Positions 33,197 through 41,031 are shown, numbered from the stretch's first letter. The stretch is DNA of 64,000 bases from Nitrospira sp. (GCA_030653545.1 JAURZE010000024.1:186001-250000), one strand, 5' to 3'. Numbers and translations: made by a program. The notes: generated by a model from the letters alone, not told the origin.

Positions 33197-33571
33197 TCAA
33201 TTGAATGCCCGACGCCAGCCCCACGCAAAAATGATTGCGTATACCAGCGCATTGCCCGCCACAATGAACACACCTGCCACGAGTTCCAATTGTCGCGGCA
33301 TGCCCCGCGGGTAAACAATGGGTCCGATGTAGTGTTGTACAAAGCCACCTGAATAGCCGAGCTGACCGGCGCGAGTGCGGAGGGCATTCTCAATCGGAGT
33401 CAATGGGCAGGTCCAGCTCATGAGATTCACCACCGAAGACCAGAGCACCACGGGAATATGCACCCAGGCCCAGGCTTGATCGAAAAACGCCAACGGTCCG
33501 CCGAAGACTGCAAATGCAGCAAAGAGAAAGTGCGCGAACAAGACCAGATCCGCACTGAGGCGATACAGCAT
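33197..33571 (-). CDS. DUF2784 family membrane protein
   Basis: A 124-residue membrane protein with four helices and the DUF2784 core LSADLVLFAHFLFAAFAVFGG followed by LMSWTCPLTPIENALR, where the CPLT-ENxLR motif is diagnostic. Function unknown. It stands alone between the antiporter and the cassette-like cluster. Confidence 0.85.
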   Translation of the reverse strand: MLYRLSADLVLFAHFLFAAFAVFGGPLAFFDQAWAWVHIPVVLWSSVVNLMSWTCPLTPIENALRTRAGQLGYSGGFVQHYIGPIVYPRGMPRQLELVAGVFIVAGNALVYAIIFAWGWRRAFN

Positions 33572-33660
33572 ATCGATCAGCTACCTGCCGTCCAATAGGC
33601 GATATTCACTCGTCTGAAGGAACAAAGGTGTCTGACATCTCTGTTTCTCATGTCGCGCCA

Positions 33661-34005
33661 TCAGATCGTTATGTCGCTGATTTCGATGATAGCCTCACCT
33701 CGCTCAATGAGGGTTCGCGCTGATGGCCACGCCTGCGTGAGGATCGCTTTCAGCTTTGCGTTTGAGGTGTTCCCGCAAGTGACCCAGACAATTTGCGGTG
33801 GCTGACCAAGCTGGGTCACGAGATCGACCAAGTCACGGTCCTTCGTCAGCACAACCACCTTGGCCCTGCGTGCGGCAAGAAAGATGGTCCGATCCGTCGC
33901 ATCGCGCAAGCCTATATCCTTGAGTGCGATCGCCTCAATGTTGAAGGTCGAACTCAGCCATGGCGCAATGAAAGGAGAAATCTGGGCGTCGAGCCAGATC
34001 TTCAC
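33661..34005 (-). CDS. DUF5615 PIN-like protein, probable toxin
   Basis: A 114-residue protein of the DUF5615/Mut7-C PIN-like family. It begins MKIWLDAQISPFIAPWL with the first acidic residue of the PIN site, then LRDATDRTIFLAARRAKVVVLTKDRDLVDL, which holds the further conserved Asp residues. It is coupled to a DUF433 gene by a 4-nt ATGA overlap. DUF433 and DUF5615 pairs are regarded as toxin-antitoxin systems with a PIN-like nuclease; the target is unknown. Confidence 0.85.
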   Translation of the reverse strand: MKIWLDAQISPFIAPWLSSTFNIEAIALKDIGLRDATDRTIFLAARRAKVVVLTKDRDLVDLVTQLGQPPQIVWVTCGNTSNAKLKAILTQAWPSARTLIERGEAIIEISDITI

Positions 34006-34226
34006 GCAGCGAGGATCGGGTGATTGAGTCGGCTACTGGCAAAGCGAAGGCAGGCAGAGATATCTTCCGCGACGAGATCCGGCAGCTCTTCAAGCACCTG
34101 TTGCTGCGTCAGCCCAGCGGCCAGGAGATCGAGTACATCGATCACTCGAATCCGCATCCCCCGAATGCAGGGCCGACCTCCGCACTGCTCAGGATTCACG
34201 GTGATACGATCAACAAGTTCAGCCAT
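34002..34226 (-). CDS. DUF433 family protein, probable antitoxin
   Basis: A 74-residue DUF433 protein with the diagnostic CGGRPCIRGMRIRVIDVLDLLAAG and a C-terminal DLVAEDISACLRFA helix. These are winged/helix-turn-helix-like DNA-binding antitoxins. It lies first in the pair with the PIN-like gene. Confidence 0.88.
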   Translation of the reverse strand: MAELVDRITVNPEQCGGRPCIRGMRIRVIDVLDLLAAGLTQQQVLEELPDLVAEDISACLRFASSRLNHPILAA

Positions 34227-34402
34227 GATAGACGCCTCCCGACCAGATCTCTCGCCAGCACATCGTCATGAACGAAGACCAACCCTTCGCTACGGGCAAG
34301 TCTACTGAAGAATTGGCTGTTTTTCTACTACCCAGAGGGAGAAAACTCTCCCCTGTGGGATTCTATACGCAAGGATCCAAGCCCCACCTACCGTTTGGTG
34401 AA

Positions 34403-34481
34403 GATAAAGGTGCTTGAAACCTTTATCTCCTCCCAGCGGCAGGCTGCATAGCGAACCGTCCGCTGCAACCGGATCTTAGGC
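34403..34481 (-). other. Hairpin and attC-like half-site after the DUF1398 gene
   Basis: On the minus strand the stop of the DUF1398 gene is embedded in GCCTAAG, and GGTTGCAGCGGACGG then reads on to CCTGCCGCTGG (34434-34481). GTTGCAGCGGAC with GCCGCTG is a familiar arrangement in integron attC sites; the far GTTRRRY core is not evident, so the site seems decayed. Beyond it, GATAAAGGT/ACCTTTATC (34403-34427) is a perfect 9-bp hairpin that may act as a terminator. Confidence 0.45.
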
Positions 34482-34883
34482 ATCATGTGGCCTTGCGCCA
34501 GGAAACCACTCGGTATGTTGATCCCCTTGACGACCAAAGTATGTGACTCGCTTGCCTCGAAGATACGCAATGTATCCCTGCACCCCAGCCTGTATGGCAC
34601 GCTCGCAAAATGCCCGAAACTTTTGCCCGTGCTGTTGGCTGTCTAGAATGGCCGCCTTGAGTGCGCCCACATCGAAGTCCCCCGATATCGAGGGCAGTTT
34701 CTCGAACGCGAGAGGCGCTACTACCGCTGCCCCTGATGCGCTGTAGAAGGTGAATGAACCAGTAGCATAGTCCACATGGTAATACTCGACCCCGTTGGCA
34801 ATGAGCTTGCCCACAATTTCAGGAAACGGGATCGAGCCATCCAGCGCGGCCTTTGCCAGTACGGCAATCTCGTTCGCATTCAT
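34476..34883 (-). CDS. DUF1398 family protein
   Basis: A 135-residue protein with the DUF1398 pattern: an N-terminal helix, FPEIVGKLIANGVEYYHVDYATG, then FYSASGAAVV and a C-terminal GVQGYIAYLRGKRVTYFGRQGDQHTEWFP. The frame is open to 34967, but the first 28 codons coincide with a dispersed repeat that also lies before the ATPase gene at 38698, so the ATG at 34883 is the probable start. Function unknown; family members are sometimes labelled phage envelope-like. Confidence 0.75.
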   Translation of the reverse strand: MNANEIAVLAKAALDGSIPFPEIVGKLIANGVEYYHVDYATGSFTFYSASGAAVVAPLAFEKLPSISGDFDVGALKAAILDSQQHGQKFRAFCERAIQAGVQGYIAYLRGKRVTYFGRQGDQHTEWFPGARPHDA

Positions 34884-34921
34884 GTCCGACCTCTCACGTG
34901 AAGTGATAACTTTGATATGCC

Positions 34922-34969
34922 GCCTGACAATGTTCGGGCCAATCCGCATAAAAACTGGGCCTGCCATTT
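34922..34969. repeat. 48-nt dispersed repeat, copy A
   Basis: Identical at 38 of 48 positions, without gaps, to 38749-38796. It starts with GCCTGAC (copy B: GCCTAAC) on the plus strand, contains ATCCGCATAA and ends in TGCCATTT. Each copy lies just upstream of a minus-strand gene in the cassette-like cluster, so it may be one half of a recombination site. Confidence 0.7.
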
Positions 34970-35009
34970 CCTTCCGCGTAACTATCCCCTCCCCCGCCTA
35001 ACGCGGGAA

Positions 35010-35573
35010 TCAAGCTGCGCCGCCTTTATGTACTTCATAGCGCAACTCAGCCATACCAGCACCGATCTGCCGAACCGATACTAAGCGCAGATGTGGGCTG
35101 AACACCCTGCGAGGGAAGAGCGGCTTCCCCTTGCCGAGCGTGACTGAGCCAATCTGGATGATCAACTCGTCCAACAGGCCGGCATCGTAGAATTGACCGA
35201 CGAGATCGCCGCCTCCGACGATCCAAATATTTTTGCCGCCAGCGGCAGCTCGCATGTCAGCATGGATTGGGCGCACATCGCCACTGACGAAGCGGATATC
35301 TTTGCCGCCAACTAGTGGAAGCGTGCGGCGGGAGAATATCCAGACCGGCTGTGTATAGGGCCACGGCGAACCAGTCTCAGCCGCAACCTTTTCTGTGTTG
35401 CGCAGCATCCAGTCGTAGGTCGCCGACCCCATAGCCAACGCACCAACTTCCGATATGAATGCCGGATAGCTGGAATCATTCAGATCACCGAGAGGGAACA
35501 GCCACTCCAGCGAGTCGTCTTCGGTGGCGATGAATCCGTCAAGACTAGTGGCGGTGTAGTACTGAGTTTTCAT
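35010..35573 (-). CDS. RibD-C/dihydrofolate-reductase-like protein
   Basis: A 187-residue protein of the RibD C-terminal/DHFR-like family, with MKTQYYTATSLDGFIA at the N terminus, MGSATYDWML, IFSRRTLPL and the NADPH-binding IWIVGGGDLVGQF. It probably reduces a pterin, deaminated flavin intermediate or similar substrate with NADPH; the exact one is unknown. Such stand-alone genes are common in integron cassettes. GCCTAAC (34996-35002) lies right after its stop. Confidence 0.85.
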   Translation of the reverse strand: MKTQYYTATSLDGFIATEDDSLEWLFPLGDLNDSSYPAFISEVGALAMGSATYDWMLRNTEKVAAETGSPWPYTQPVWIFSRRTLPLVGGKDIRFVSGDVRPIHADMRAAAGGKNIWIVGGGDLVGQFYDAGLLDELIIQIGSVTLGKGKPLFPRRVFSPHLRLVSVRQIGAGMAELRYEVHKGGAA

Positions 35574-35830
35574 GATGTGAGTTTCGGCACGTCATGAGAT
35601 CTGATCACCGTGATTCCCTCAACCAAGAAGGTGATGGCTCCTGCCCCTCGCTCGCCAACGCCAGAAATGTAGAATGTCCCCGTTTTTTCCGCCAGTGTGC
35701 GGAGGCCAACACTGCCACCCGAAGGAGAAATGAATAGTTCCTGGAACCTTTTTCTTGCCGTTAATTTCTCCCACCGGCAGAAATGAAGAATCTCGTGGTT
35801 GGTTTCCCCTTGATGGAGACGGTAGGCAAC

Positions 35831-36307
35831 TCAGTTACCCAGTAAACCATGAAGCGCAGTATCGATTGCCAACAGGAGTTGGTAGGCATTGCGAGCCTCA
35901 TCTTGTGCTGTTTGCGTTTCTCCAGTATCAAAGTGAGCTTTCTCATGGACAAGCTCTTTGCGAGCTATTCTGAATCGTGCAGCGGCTTCAAGAATGGAGT
36001 TGTCATCAATTCCAATAAGCCGGAGTTTCTCTTCGTAGGGCTTGAAGTCGACCTCTCTGAATTTCTCTTCGCCGTGATTACGAACAATCAGCAAATGCAG
36101 CAAGGCCTCTAGCCACATCCCGGTAAAGACAATGGCGACCATTGCCTGTTTGAAGCTCTTCTGGTTTGGATCGAATTGCAGGATCCAGCCTGGAGACCCA
36201 TCTTCCTTTGGCCGGCGCCCAGACTCGACGAGCTCTTGCATCGCTTCAAAAGCTTCAATCGCTATCGCCCTATAGGTCGAGACGTTCGTGAAAATGAGTT
36301 CTGCCAT
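35831..36307 (-). CDS. Hypothetical protein with HEPN-like Rx4H motif, copy 1
   Basis: A 158-residue, mostly helical protein of no family I can name. It has VFTGMWLEALLHLLIV in the middle and then RIARKELVHEK, where R-x4-H matches the active-site pattern of HEPN RNases. The arrangement (a long helix with a hydrophobic stretch, then the RxxxxH helix near residue 120) resembles RloC/abortive-infection HEPN proteins, but I cannot confirm the fold. A second protein with the same feature is encoded 120 nt upstream. Confidence 0.5.
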   Translation of the reverse strand: MAELIFTNVSTYRAIAIEAFEAMQELVESGRRPKEDGSPGWILQFDPNQKSFKQAMVAIVFTGMWLEALLHLLIVRNHGEEKFREVDFKPYEEKLRLIGIDDNSILEAAARFRIARKELVHEKAHFDTGETQTAQDEARNAYQLLLAIDTALHGLLGN

Positions 36308-36314
36308 AGAGTTG

Positions 36315-36413
36315 CTGTAATGTACTGCCGGTCAGCGGCGAGCGGTATTCATGATCACTTCAGGCCGAGCACACTTTTTGCCGCCGCTCGTCGGCCGCAG
36401 CAGCCTGTTAGGC
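36315..36413 (-). other. attC-like site between the two HEPN-like genes
   Basis: On the minus strand, shortly after the stop of the gene at 36426, GCCTAAC (36407-36413) is followed by a stem-forming stretch, GACGAGCGGCGG, with the partner CCGCTCGCCGCTG about 45 nt later. Length (about 100 nt), core RYYYAAC and paired GC-rich arms fit an attC site. The far core (ATTAC) is degenerate. Confidence 0.45.
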
Positions 36414-36425
36414 GGCAGTATTCGG

Positions 36426-36953
36426 CTATCGCTGTATCGCCTGCCAGTAGCTCGTTGCGCGCCGGACATTATGGCCGCGCTGGTCGAGGACGCGAAACAA
36501 CTCCAAAACGATGTCCTTGGCCTGTTGCCGAAGCCTTTGCGCTTCTGCCAGCGAACGACCGCTTCGATTGATAACACCGTGTGAAATGTCGTTGCGGAAG
36601 CGATGTAGTGGCGCGAATCCTGGAAAGCGCCGTCGCACCTTGCGATCTACTTCCTGCTTCCGGGCGGCACCCAGATCATCCGCCCGGACAGGTGAGATGA
36701 AGTCGTTGTAGAACCACGCCAATTTGTCTCCGAGTCCTGGATGCTTCCGGTGACCCATGAACTGCCTCACGCGCCGCTTCAACTTCAGCACCCGTACGAT
36801 GTGATTGAGGTTGGCCTCGACGTAGAAGCCCGCGAACAACACCACAATTGTGCAGTTGCAGACCTGGGTGTCGGGCCCCTCGTTGAGAGCCCGGCCAAGA
36901 GCCTGCCAACTGGTGGCAATTAGAATCGGAGCATGTCCGCCAGCTTCTGGCAA
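36426..36953 (-). CDS. Hypothetical protein with HEPN-like Rx4H motif, copy 2
   Basis: A 175-residue helical protein. It has VVLFAGFYVEANLNHIVRVL, comparable to the central helix of its neighbour, and later RFRNDISHGVIN, where R-x4-H (here with N after R, as in many HEPN proteins) is visible near residue 125. No catalytic domain besides this is recognisable. It could be an RNase or a degraded toxin. The start is uncertain; no strong ribosome site was found. Confidence 0.5.
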   Translation of the reverse strand: MPEAGGHAPILIATSWQALGRALNEGPDTQVCNCTIVVLFAGFYVEANLNHIVRVLKLKRRVRQFMGHRKHPGLGDKLAWFYNDFISPVRADDLGAARKQEVDRKVRRRFPGFAPLHRFRNDISHGVINRSGRSLAEAQRLRQQAKDIVLELFRVLDQRGHNVRRATSYWQAIQR

Positions 36954-37085
36954 TCCTCAACTCCCAATTAAGCACTGATGCCTAACGCCGTAGCAGAGAT
37001 AACGGTGTCTGCCACCTTTGTTTTCTTTGTCGAATCGGTTCCTGCCGGAAATTCGTCTACCCCCTTTTCTTGCCCACCACGACAG

Positions 37086-38318
37086 CTATGCGATCAGATC
37101 GGCGGGGAAAGACCCGAGCAAGGTTCGGACACGCTTTACCGCTTCCGAATCGTGCACCAGGAGGTTACGAACAGCCGCTTCATACTGAGCACGATTCGCG
37201 AAATTAAGCGCCTTAGCAATGGCATCGAGCGCGGGTGATTCTCGAATTGGATACCTCTGCAAAACACCGACGAAGTCGGATGCGTTGACCAATGCCTCGA
37301 TACGCGCTGCCTCATCTTTCGCATACTTCGCAAAATCGATTTCAGCGGTACGTTTGCCGCCCGCTGCCACCTCACCCTTTTTAGGTAGCAGCGAGAAGAC
37401 CTGAGCCCGCGCCGATTTCTCAGCAATCCGTACACTGAGATGCTTGGCATTTTCACGGATCGCTTTGATGGCATCGTTATTTGCCTTCTCCAGTTTTTCC
37501 GTCAGATCGCCGCCTACTACCCCTGCCAGTTTCTCGCCTGCCAGCTTCTGCACTTCGGGGTGGTAGTAGATAGATTCAACCGAATATACGTTCAGTGGAA
37601 TCACACCCTTGGCTTGCAAGTCCGCGATCCGCTCTGGTTCTGAAGTATCGTTGTCCACCAGCCCGAACGGTTTCACCCAGTGAAGCTCAGCCGTGCCTTT
37701 GATACCAACGACCGCATTCTCGACCTCACGACAGTTGGCCTTGGCCACGATTGACGCATTCGGAAACAGGAGACTGTACAGCGGCTTGTCAAGGCTGTGC
37801 TCGACGCCCTCAACAAACACGATCTTCCGACGCTCGCCCAAGATGGTTCTTTTCAGATCGTCATCAATCCCAGTGATGCTCTCCAGCAAATCGATATCGT
37901 AAGACGCGACCCCGTCGCCCTCGTAGACACAGGCACGCGTCAGCAGGACTTTCGATCCCGGATTGTCCACTGGAAGCAATGGCTCATGCGTAGACACGAT
38001 GAAAGCACAATCTGGTCTTTCCTTGAGCAGAAGCGACAGAAGCGGGGATACGATCGAACGATGCAGGTGCCGCTCTGGCTCATCGATGAGGAGAAGCGTT
38101 CCTGCTGGCACGGTCAGTACGTTGGCGGCAATAAGAATCGCGTTGCGCTCTCCGTCGGAAAGCTTTGAGATGCTGTAGGACTTGCTGCCATTCCGAGTCG
38201 CCACGATCTCGTCGTTTGCCTCAACGGACACGACGACGTCGAGATTGGCCAGCCGTAGCAAGCGGTTCAGGGTCGCAAATACACCGTCTTTGGCAGACAG
38301 TATATTGACTTCGGCTGT
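37086..38318 (-). CDS. ABC-ATPase signature and DUF4435-like part of a frameshifted OLD/PARIS-like protein
   Basis: The second part of a protein whose first part is at 38267-38698. From 38318 the frame reads TAEVNILSAKDG and continues through the ABC signature LSDGER, Walker B LLLIDEPERHL and the switch His in STHEP, then a C-terminal domain beginning IVFVEGVEHSLDKPLYSLL and FGLVDNDTSEPERI. The conserved Glu and Asp of that domain look like a TOPRIM/DUF4435 fold. No good ATG opens this frame; its first candidate is a TTG at 38261, so it is likely translated only by frameshifting, or the gene is broken. Joined at the slip site it would be about 537 residues. An ATPase-DUF4435 pair is the layout of PARIS phage-defence systems. 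Confidence 0.7.
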   Translation of the reverse strand, partial: TAEVNILSAKDGVFATLNRLLRLANLDVVVSVEANDEIVATRNGSKSYSISKLSDGERNAILIAANVLTVPAGTLLLIDEPERHLHRSIVSPLLSLLLKERPDCAFIVSTHEPLLPVDNPGSKVLLTRACVYEGDGVASYDIDLLESITGIDDDLKRTILGERRKIVFVEGVEHSLDKPLYSLLFPNASIVAKANCREVENAVVGIKGTAELHWVKPFGLVDNDTSEPERIADLQAKGVIPLNVYSVESIYYHPEVQKLAGEKLAGVVGGDLTEKLEKANNDAIKAIRENAKHLSVRIAEKSARAQVFSLLPKKGEVAAGGKRTAEIDFAKYAKDEAARIEALVNASDFVGVLQRYPIRESPALDAIAKALNFANRAQYEAAVRNLLVHDSEAVKRVRTLLGSFPADLIA

Positions 38319-38698
38319 TTTTTTGCGTCGACAGCCCGCGTAATCTCGCGGGCACGCACGTTCTCGTAGTTAACTAAGTCGTAGATCGCCATCTGAGCGC
38401 GCTGCTGCGAGTAGTCGTCCATCCAACGCGCGTTCGCCTGTCGATCAGAATGGAACATATTCTGTTCATAGTCTGCACGCTGTTTGCTGGTGAACTCGGG
38501 CGCTCCAGATCGAAACCAAGTTTGGCGGTGGGCCGTGATTCGCCGGGTCTTCCCGGTGCTAGCCGATGCGAAAGCCTGCATAAGGCTCGATTTGCCGGTG
38601 CCGTTTGCACCAAGGATGAAGAGCATCTGCCCAGCGTTTACCGTCAGTGCTAGAGCGCCTGTCGCCTTGCCGGTAGGGATTGATAACGAGAATGGCAT
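38267..38698 (-). CDS. ATP-binding N-terminal part of the frameshifted OLD/PARIS-like protein
   Basis: A 143-residue frame with Walker A GANGTGKSS near residue 30-38 and the Q-loop region after it; it ends in a non-conserved tail (KSIYCLPKTVYLRP) that is read out of frame. At 38318-38324 the minus strand has seven A in the phase GCA AAA AAA. A -1 slip there continues directly into the frame of the downstream part (ACA GCC GAA), restoring a complete AAA/ABC ATPase. Either this is programmed frameshifting at A-AAA-AAA, or one A has been lost from the gene or the assembly. Confidence 0.75.
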   Translation of the reverse strand: MPFSLSIPTGKATGALALTVNAGQMLFILGANGTGKSSLMQAFASASTGKTRRITAHRQTWFRSGAPEFTSKQRADYEQNMFHSDRQANARWMDDYSQQRAQMAIYDLVNYENVRAREITRAVDAKKQPKSIYCLPKTVYLRP

Positions 38699-38748
38699 GT
38701 TAGATATCCACGACCATATGGGTGTGCCCCTCGATGAAGCTTTCCTCG

Positions 38749-38796
38749 CCTAACAATGTTTAGGCCGATCCGCATAAGAGCCGAATCTGCCATTTT
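38749..38796. repeat. 48-nt dispersed repeat, copy B
   Basis: Matches copy A at 34922-34969 at 38 of 48 positions. It starts with GCCTAAC (38749-38755), the RYYYAAC-type core seen at other gene borders of this cluster. It lies 50 nt upstream of the ATPase gene. Confidence 0.7.
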
Positions 38797-39397
38797 CTGT
38801 CCCTATAGCACTTCACTATTGACCTTGAACAATACGCCACGACCGCTCCCTTTTCAATGAAGTGCGAGTGTGCGCCCAGTTACTACGAAGTCCTATGCAG
38901 ATCGACATAACCCTCTTTTTACATAGGCTCACAACCCATCGAGCGGATAACAAACGTTCGCTTGCTCACTTCATCGCGGGACTGCCTGGCTGACCCTCAA
39001 TTGCGCGCGTCGAACATCCCCTTATTCCTCTTCTCCATCCCACCCCTTCTTTCTCTAGGGGCTGCCGGACTGTCCTTCCCTGCGCACATTGAGCGACCAC
39101 CGTTTCACCGTGAGGGATCAGCGAGCAAGAAGGATGGTCTGGCGGCTCGCCCATCCCTCCAAACTCGCTCTTCACCTCTCCAGGGATGGGGGATGATTGA
39201 TCTTCCACTGCGCGCGTCCAACGAGGGGAGTCCTCGACCGCGCGTTGCGCGAGCACAGAAGATCATCAGCCCCTATCCCCTCTCCTCCTCTGCTCCGGAA
39301 GCAAAGGATCAGCAGGGGTGTTATTCATACCATTGTTATCGTGGAGGTTCTGCGAACAAGAAGAATAGTCTGATGGGGAGAGTGAATCAGGTTCACC
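38797..39397. repeat. Non-coding stretch with GC-rich and AT-mixed repeats
   Basis: No believable gene. It contains a second copy of the repeat at 12606-12710 (CTGCGCGCGTCCAACGAGG at 39208 on, and CCGCGCGTTGCGCGAGCACA ending near 39258), decayed versions around 38999 and 39085, and two related blocks of GCGA(G/A)CAAGAAG(G/A)AT(G/A)GTCTG at about 39122 and 39354. It looks like a pile-up of intergenic repeats at the edge of the cassette-like cluster. Confidence 0.65.
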
Positions 39398-39637
39398 CTA
39401 TTGATGCTGATCGACCCACTTCTTGGCTTTTCCAAGCGCGATCACATTCGCCTTACTTTCCGTATTGCTGACCTCATGCGACTCACCCTGGAGGGTCTTC
39501 ATTGGCGCTCGGCCTCCCATTGAAAGCCAGGCGAGCGCCTTAGGCATCCATCGGTCATCTCCGAGATGTTGGGAGCAGGCCTTAATCTGATGATTTTTAT
39601 ACGTCACCCACTCAGCCACTTCCGCCCTCCTGTTCAT
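39398..39637 (-). CDS. Small hypothetical protein
   Basis: A 79-residue frame with AGGAAAAG 0-1 nt before the ATG region and a plausible composition (WVTYKNHQIKACSQHLGDDRWMPKALAWL). The second half is rich in polar residues and ends KAKKWVDQHQ. I recognise no family. It lies inside a repeat-rich stretch, so it may be an isolated cassette-type gene or a chance frame. Confidence 0.45.
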   Translation of the reverse strand: MNRRAEVAEWVTYKNHQIKACSQHLGDDRWMPKALAWLSMGGRAPMKTLQGESHEVSNTESKANVIALGKAKKWVDQHQ

Positions 39638-40214
39638 CTTTTCCTATGGTGACGTTGAGGATAGCAGATACACACCAGGTATATCCTGCGCCTCAAACGT
39701 CCACTACCGCCTAGCGACTCCCCTTTGCCCTCCTGAGCCCACGCGTTGCGTGAGCACTACCCATGATCGTCCATCCAAGCTTGCTTGTTCCCTTACTCTT
39801 AGGGGTGGCCTGGATTGGTCCTCTATTGCGCACGTGGAAGGAGCACCGCCCGCAATCTGACAATACGATAAACTCTGGCGTGCGCCTTCCGTGAGCACGG
39901 AGGACTAACCGGGCTACCCCTCTTCCCATGCGGGGCTATCCCCGCATCCCTTGATGGAATGAATCTCCCCGCATCGCGTTCGCTACTCCCTCATTCTCTG
40001 AACCCCTGAATTTTACTCACGTCTTTCCCAATTCCTTCGCACGTTCCCACCGGCACTCCGGTTGCTCAAGCATAGGACCGTCGGTGCGCGGCGCAAACGG
40101 CCGGAAAGGGGGTGACGCAGGAACGAGGCCGGCGAAAAAGCCAGATCGCCGCCGGATCAGCCGACGAGTGAGATCACAACTTTCAACAATTGAACGTACG
40201 AGGAGGAAGCCATC
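39638..40214. repeat. Intergenic stretch with decayed repeat copies
   Basis: No convincing gene. CCACGCGTTGCGTGAGCACT (about 39738) and ATTGCGCACGTGGAAGGAGC (about 39821) are decayed, rearranged forms of the GC-rich repeat blocks. The last 60 nt hold the ribosome site (GAGGAGG) of the next gene. The promoter is not obvious. Confidence 0.55.
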
Positions 40215-41012
40215 ATGCAGAAAGGTCCATCCCAGGTTTCGTCAGGCAACATCAGCCCCGCCGTTATGGGGCCGCAGAAAGACACCAAGGACATCGTCAT
40301 CCTCTCCAGCCTCGTCCTGCTCCTGGCAGGCCTCTCGGCCGTGGCCTGGATCTATACCGAAACCAACAATCCGAAAGCCCTCACCTCCCCAACAGACAAG
40401 GTTGAGTCGGCCAAGGTGTCGGAGATCCTCAAAAAGGCCAGCGGGCTCTCTCAAGCCGAAGCCTCCATCTCCCCCTCCACCCCGGTGACCGCCCCGGTTT
40501 CGTCGGTGGCCGACATCATTCATAGCGACGTCTACTTCGAAACGGGCCGCAAGGGTTTGACGGATGAAGCCAAGGCACAGTTGGCCGCCCAGGCCGATCT
40601 GCTCAAGCTGAACCAGGACTATGCCGTCTTGATCCAGGGCTATACCGACCAACAGGGGTCGGCCACCTACAACAAGAAGCTGGGGATGAAGCGGGCCGAA
40701 ACCGTGAAGCAGGAACTGCTGAACGGCGGGGTGGCCGAGCACCAGATGAAAGTCGTCAGCCTCGGTGAGGACGGCGTGCTCTGCGTGGACAACAGCGACG
40801 TCTGCCGGCACCTCAATCGCCGGGTGCACCTGGACATCCGCAAGATCGGCCAGGAGCACCTGGTGATCCCGACGGTCGCCAACACCACCGCCATCGACCC
40901 GGCTGATTCGAGCATTGAGCAACAGACCTCAGGCCAGGCCGACGGCTCGACCGGCAATGTCCCTCCCGCTTCGCCAGGCGTCACCACGTTTGACCCGGCA
41001 TCGGGCAGCTAA
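40215..41012 (+). CDS. OmpA-family protein with an N-terminal membrane anchor
   Basis: A 265-residue protein. One membrane helix near residue 30-48 (IVILSSLVLLLAGLSAVAWIY) anchors it, followed by a Ser/Pro linker and an OmpA/MotB domain with VYFETGRKGLTDEAKAQLA, IQGYTDQQGSATYNKKLGMKRAETV and LNRRVHLDI, the residues that bind peptidoglycan diaminopimelate. The DVC segment before LNRRV contains an extra pair of cysteines (LCVDNSDVC) that could form a disulfide. GAGGAGG lies before the ATG. It is upstream of the sortase pair, which is a usual neighbour of sortase GN systems. Confidence 0.88.
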   Translation: MQKGPSQVSSGNISPAVMGPQKDTKDIVILSSLVLLLAGLSAVAWIYTETNNPKALTSPTDKVESAKVSEILKKASGLSQAEASISPSTPVTAPVSSVADIIHSDVYFETGRKGLTDEAKAQLAAQADLLKLNQDYAVLIQGYTDQQGSATYNKKLGMKRAETVKQELLNGGVAEHQMKVVSLGEDGVLCVDNSDVCRHLNRRVHLDIRKIGQEHLVIPTVANTTAIDPADSSIEQQTSGQADGSTGNVPPASPGVTTFDPASGS

Positions 41013-41031
41013 CGTATCGCCTTGGTTAGGT

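Noticed and set aside
34496-34600. A separate small gene upstream of 34388 in another frame
   Set aside because: It overlaps the DUF1398 gene in an alternative frame and lacks a start signal or motif.
38962-39471. A 169-codon plus-strand frame in the repeat-rich stretch
   Set aside because: It is built from the dispersed repeat blocks, overlaps a more plausible small gene and has no family signal.
38797-39900. Possible CRISPR array in the repeat-rich stretch
   Set aside because: The repeats are few, unevenly spaced and decayed, with no uniform spacers and no cas genes in the window.
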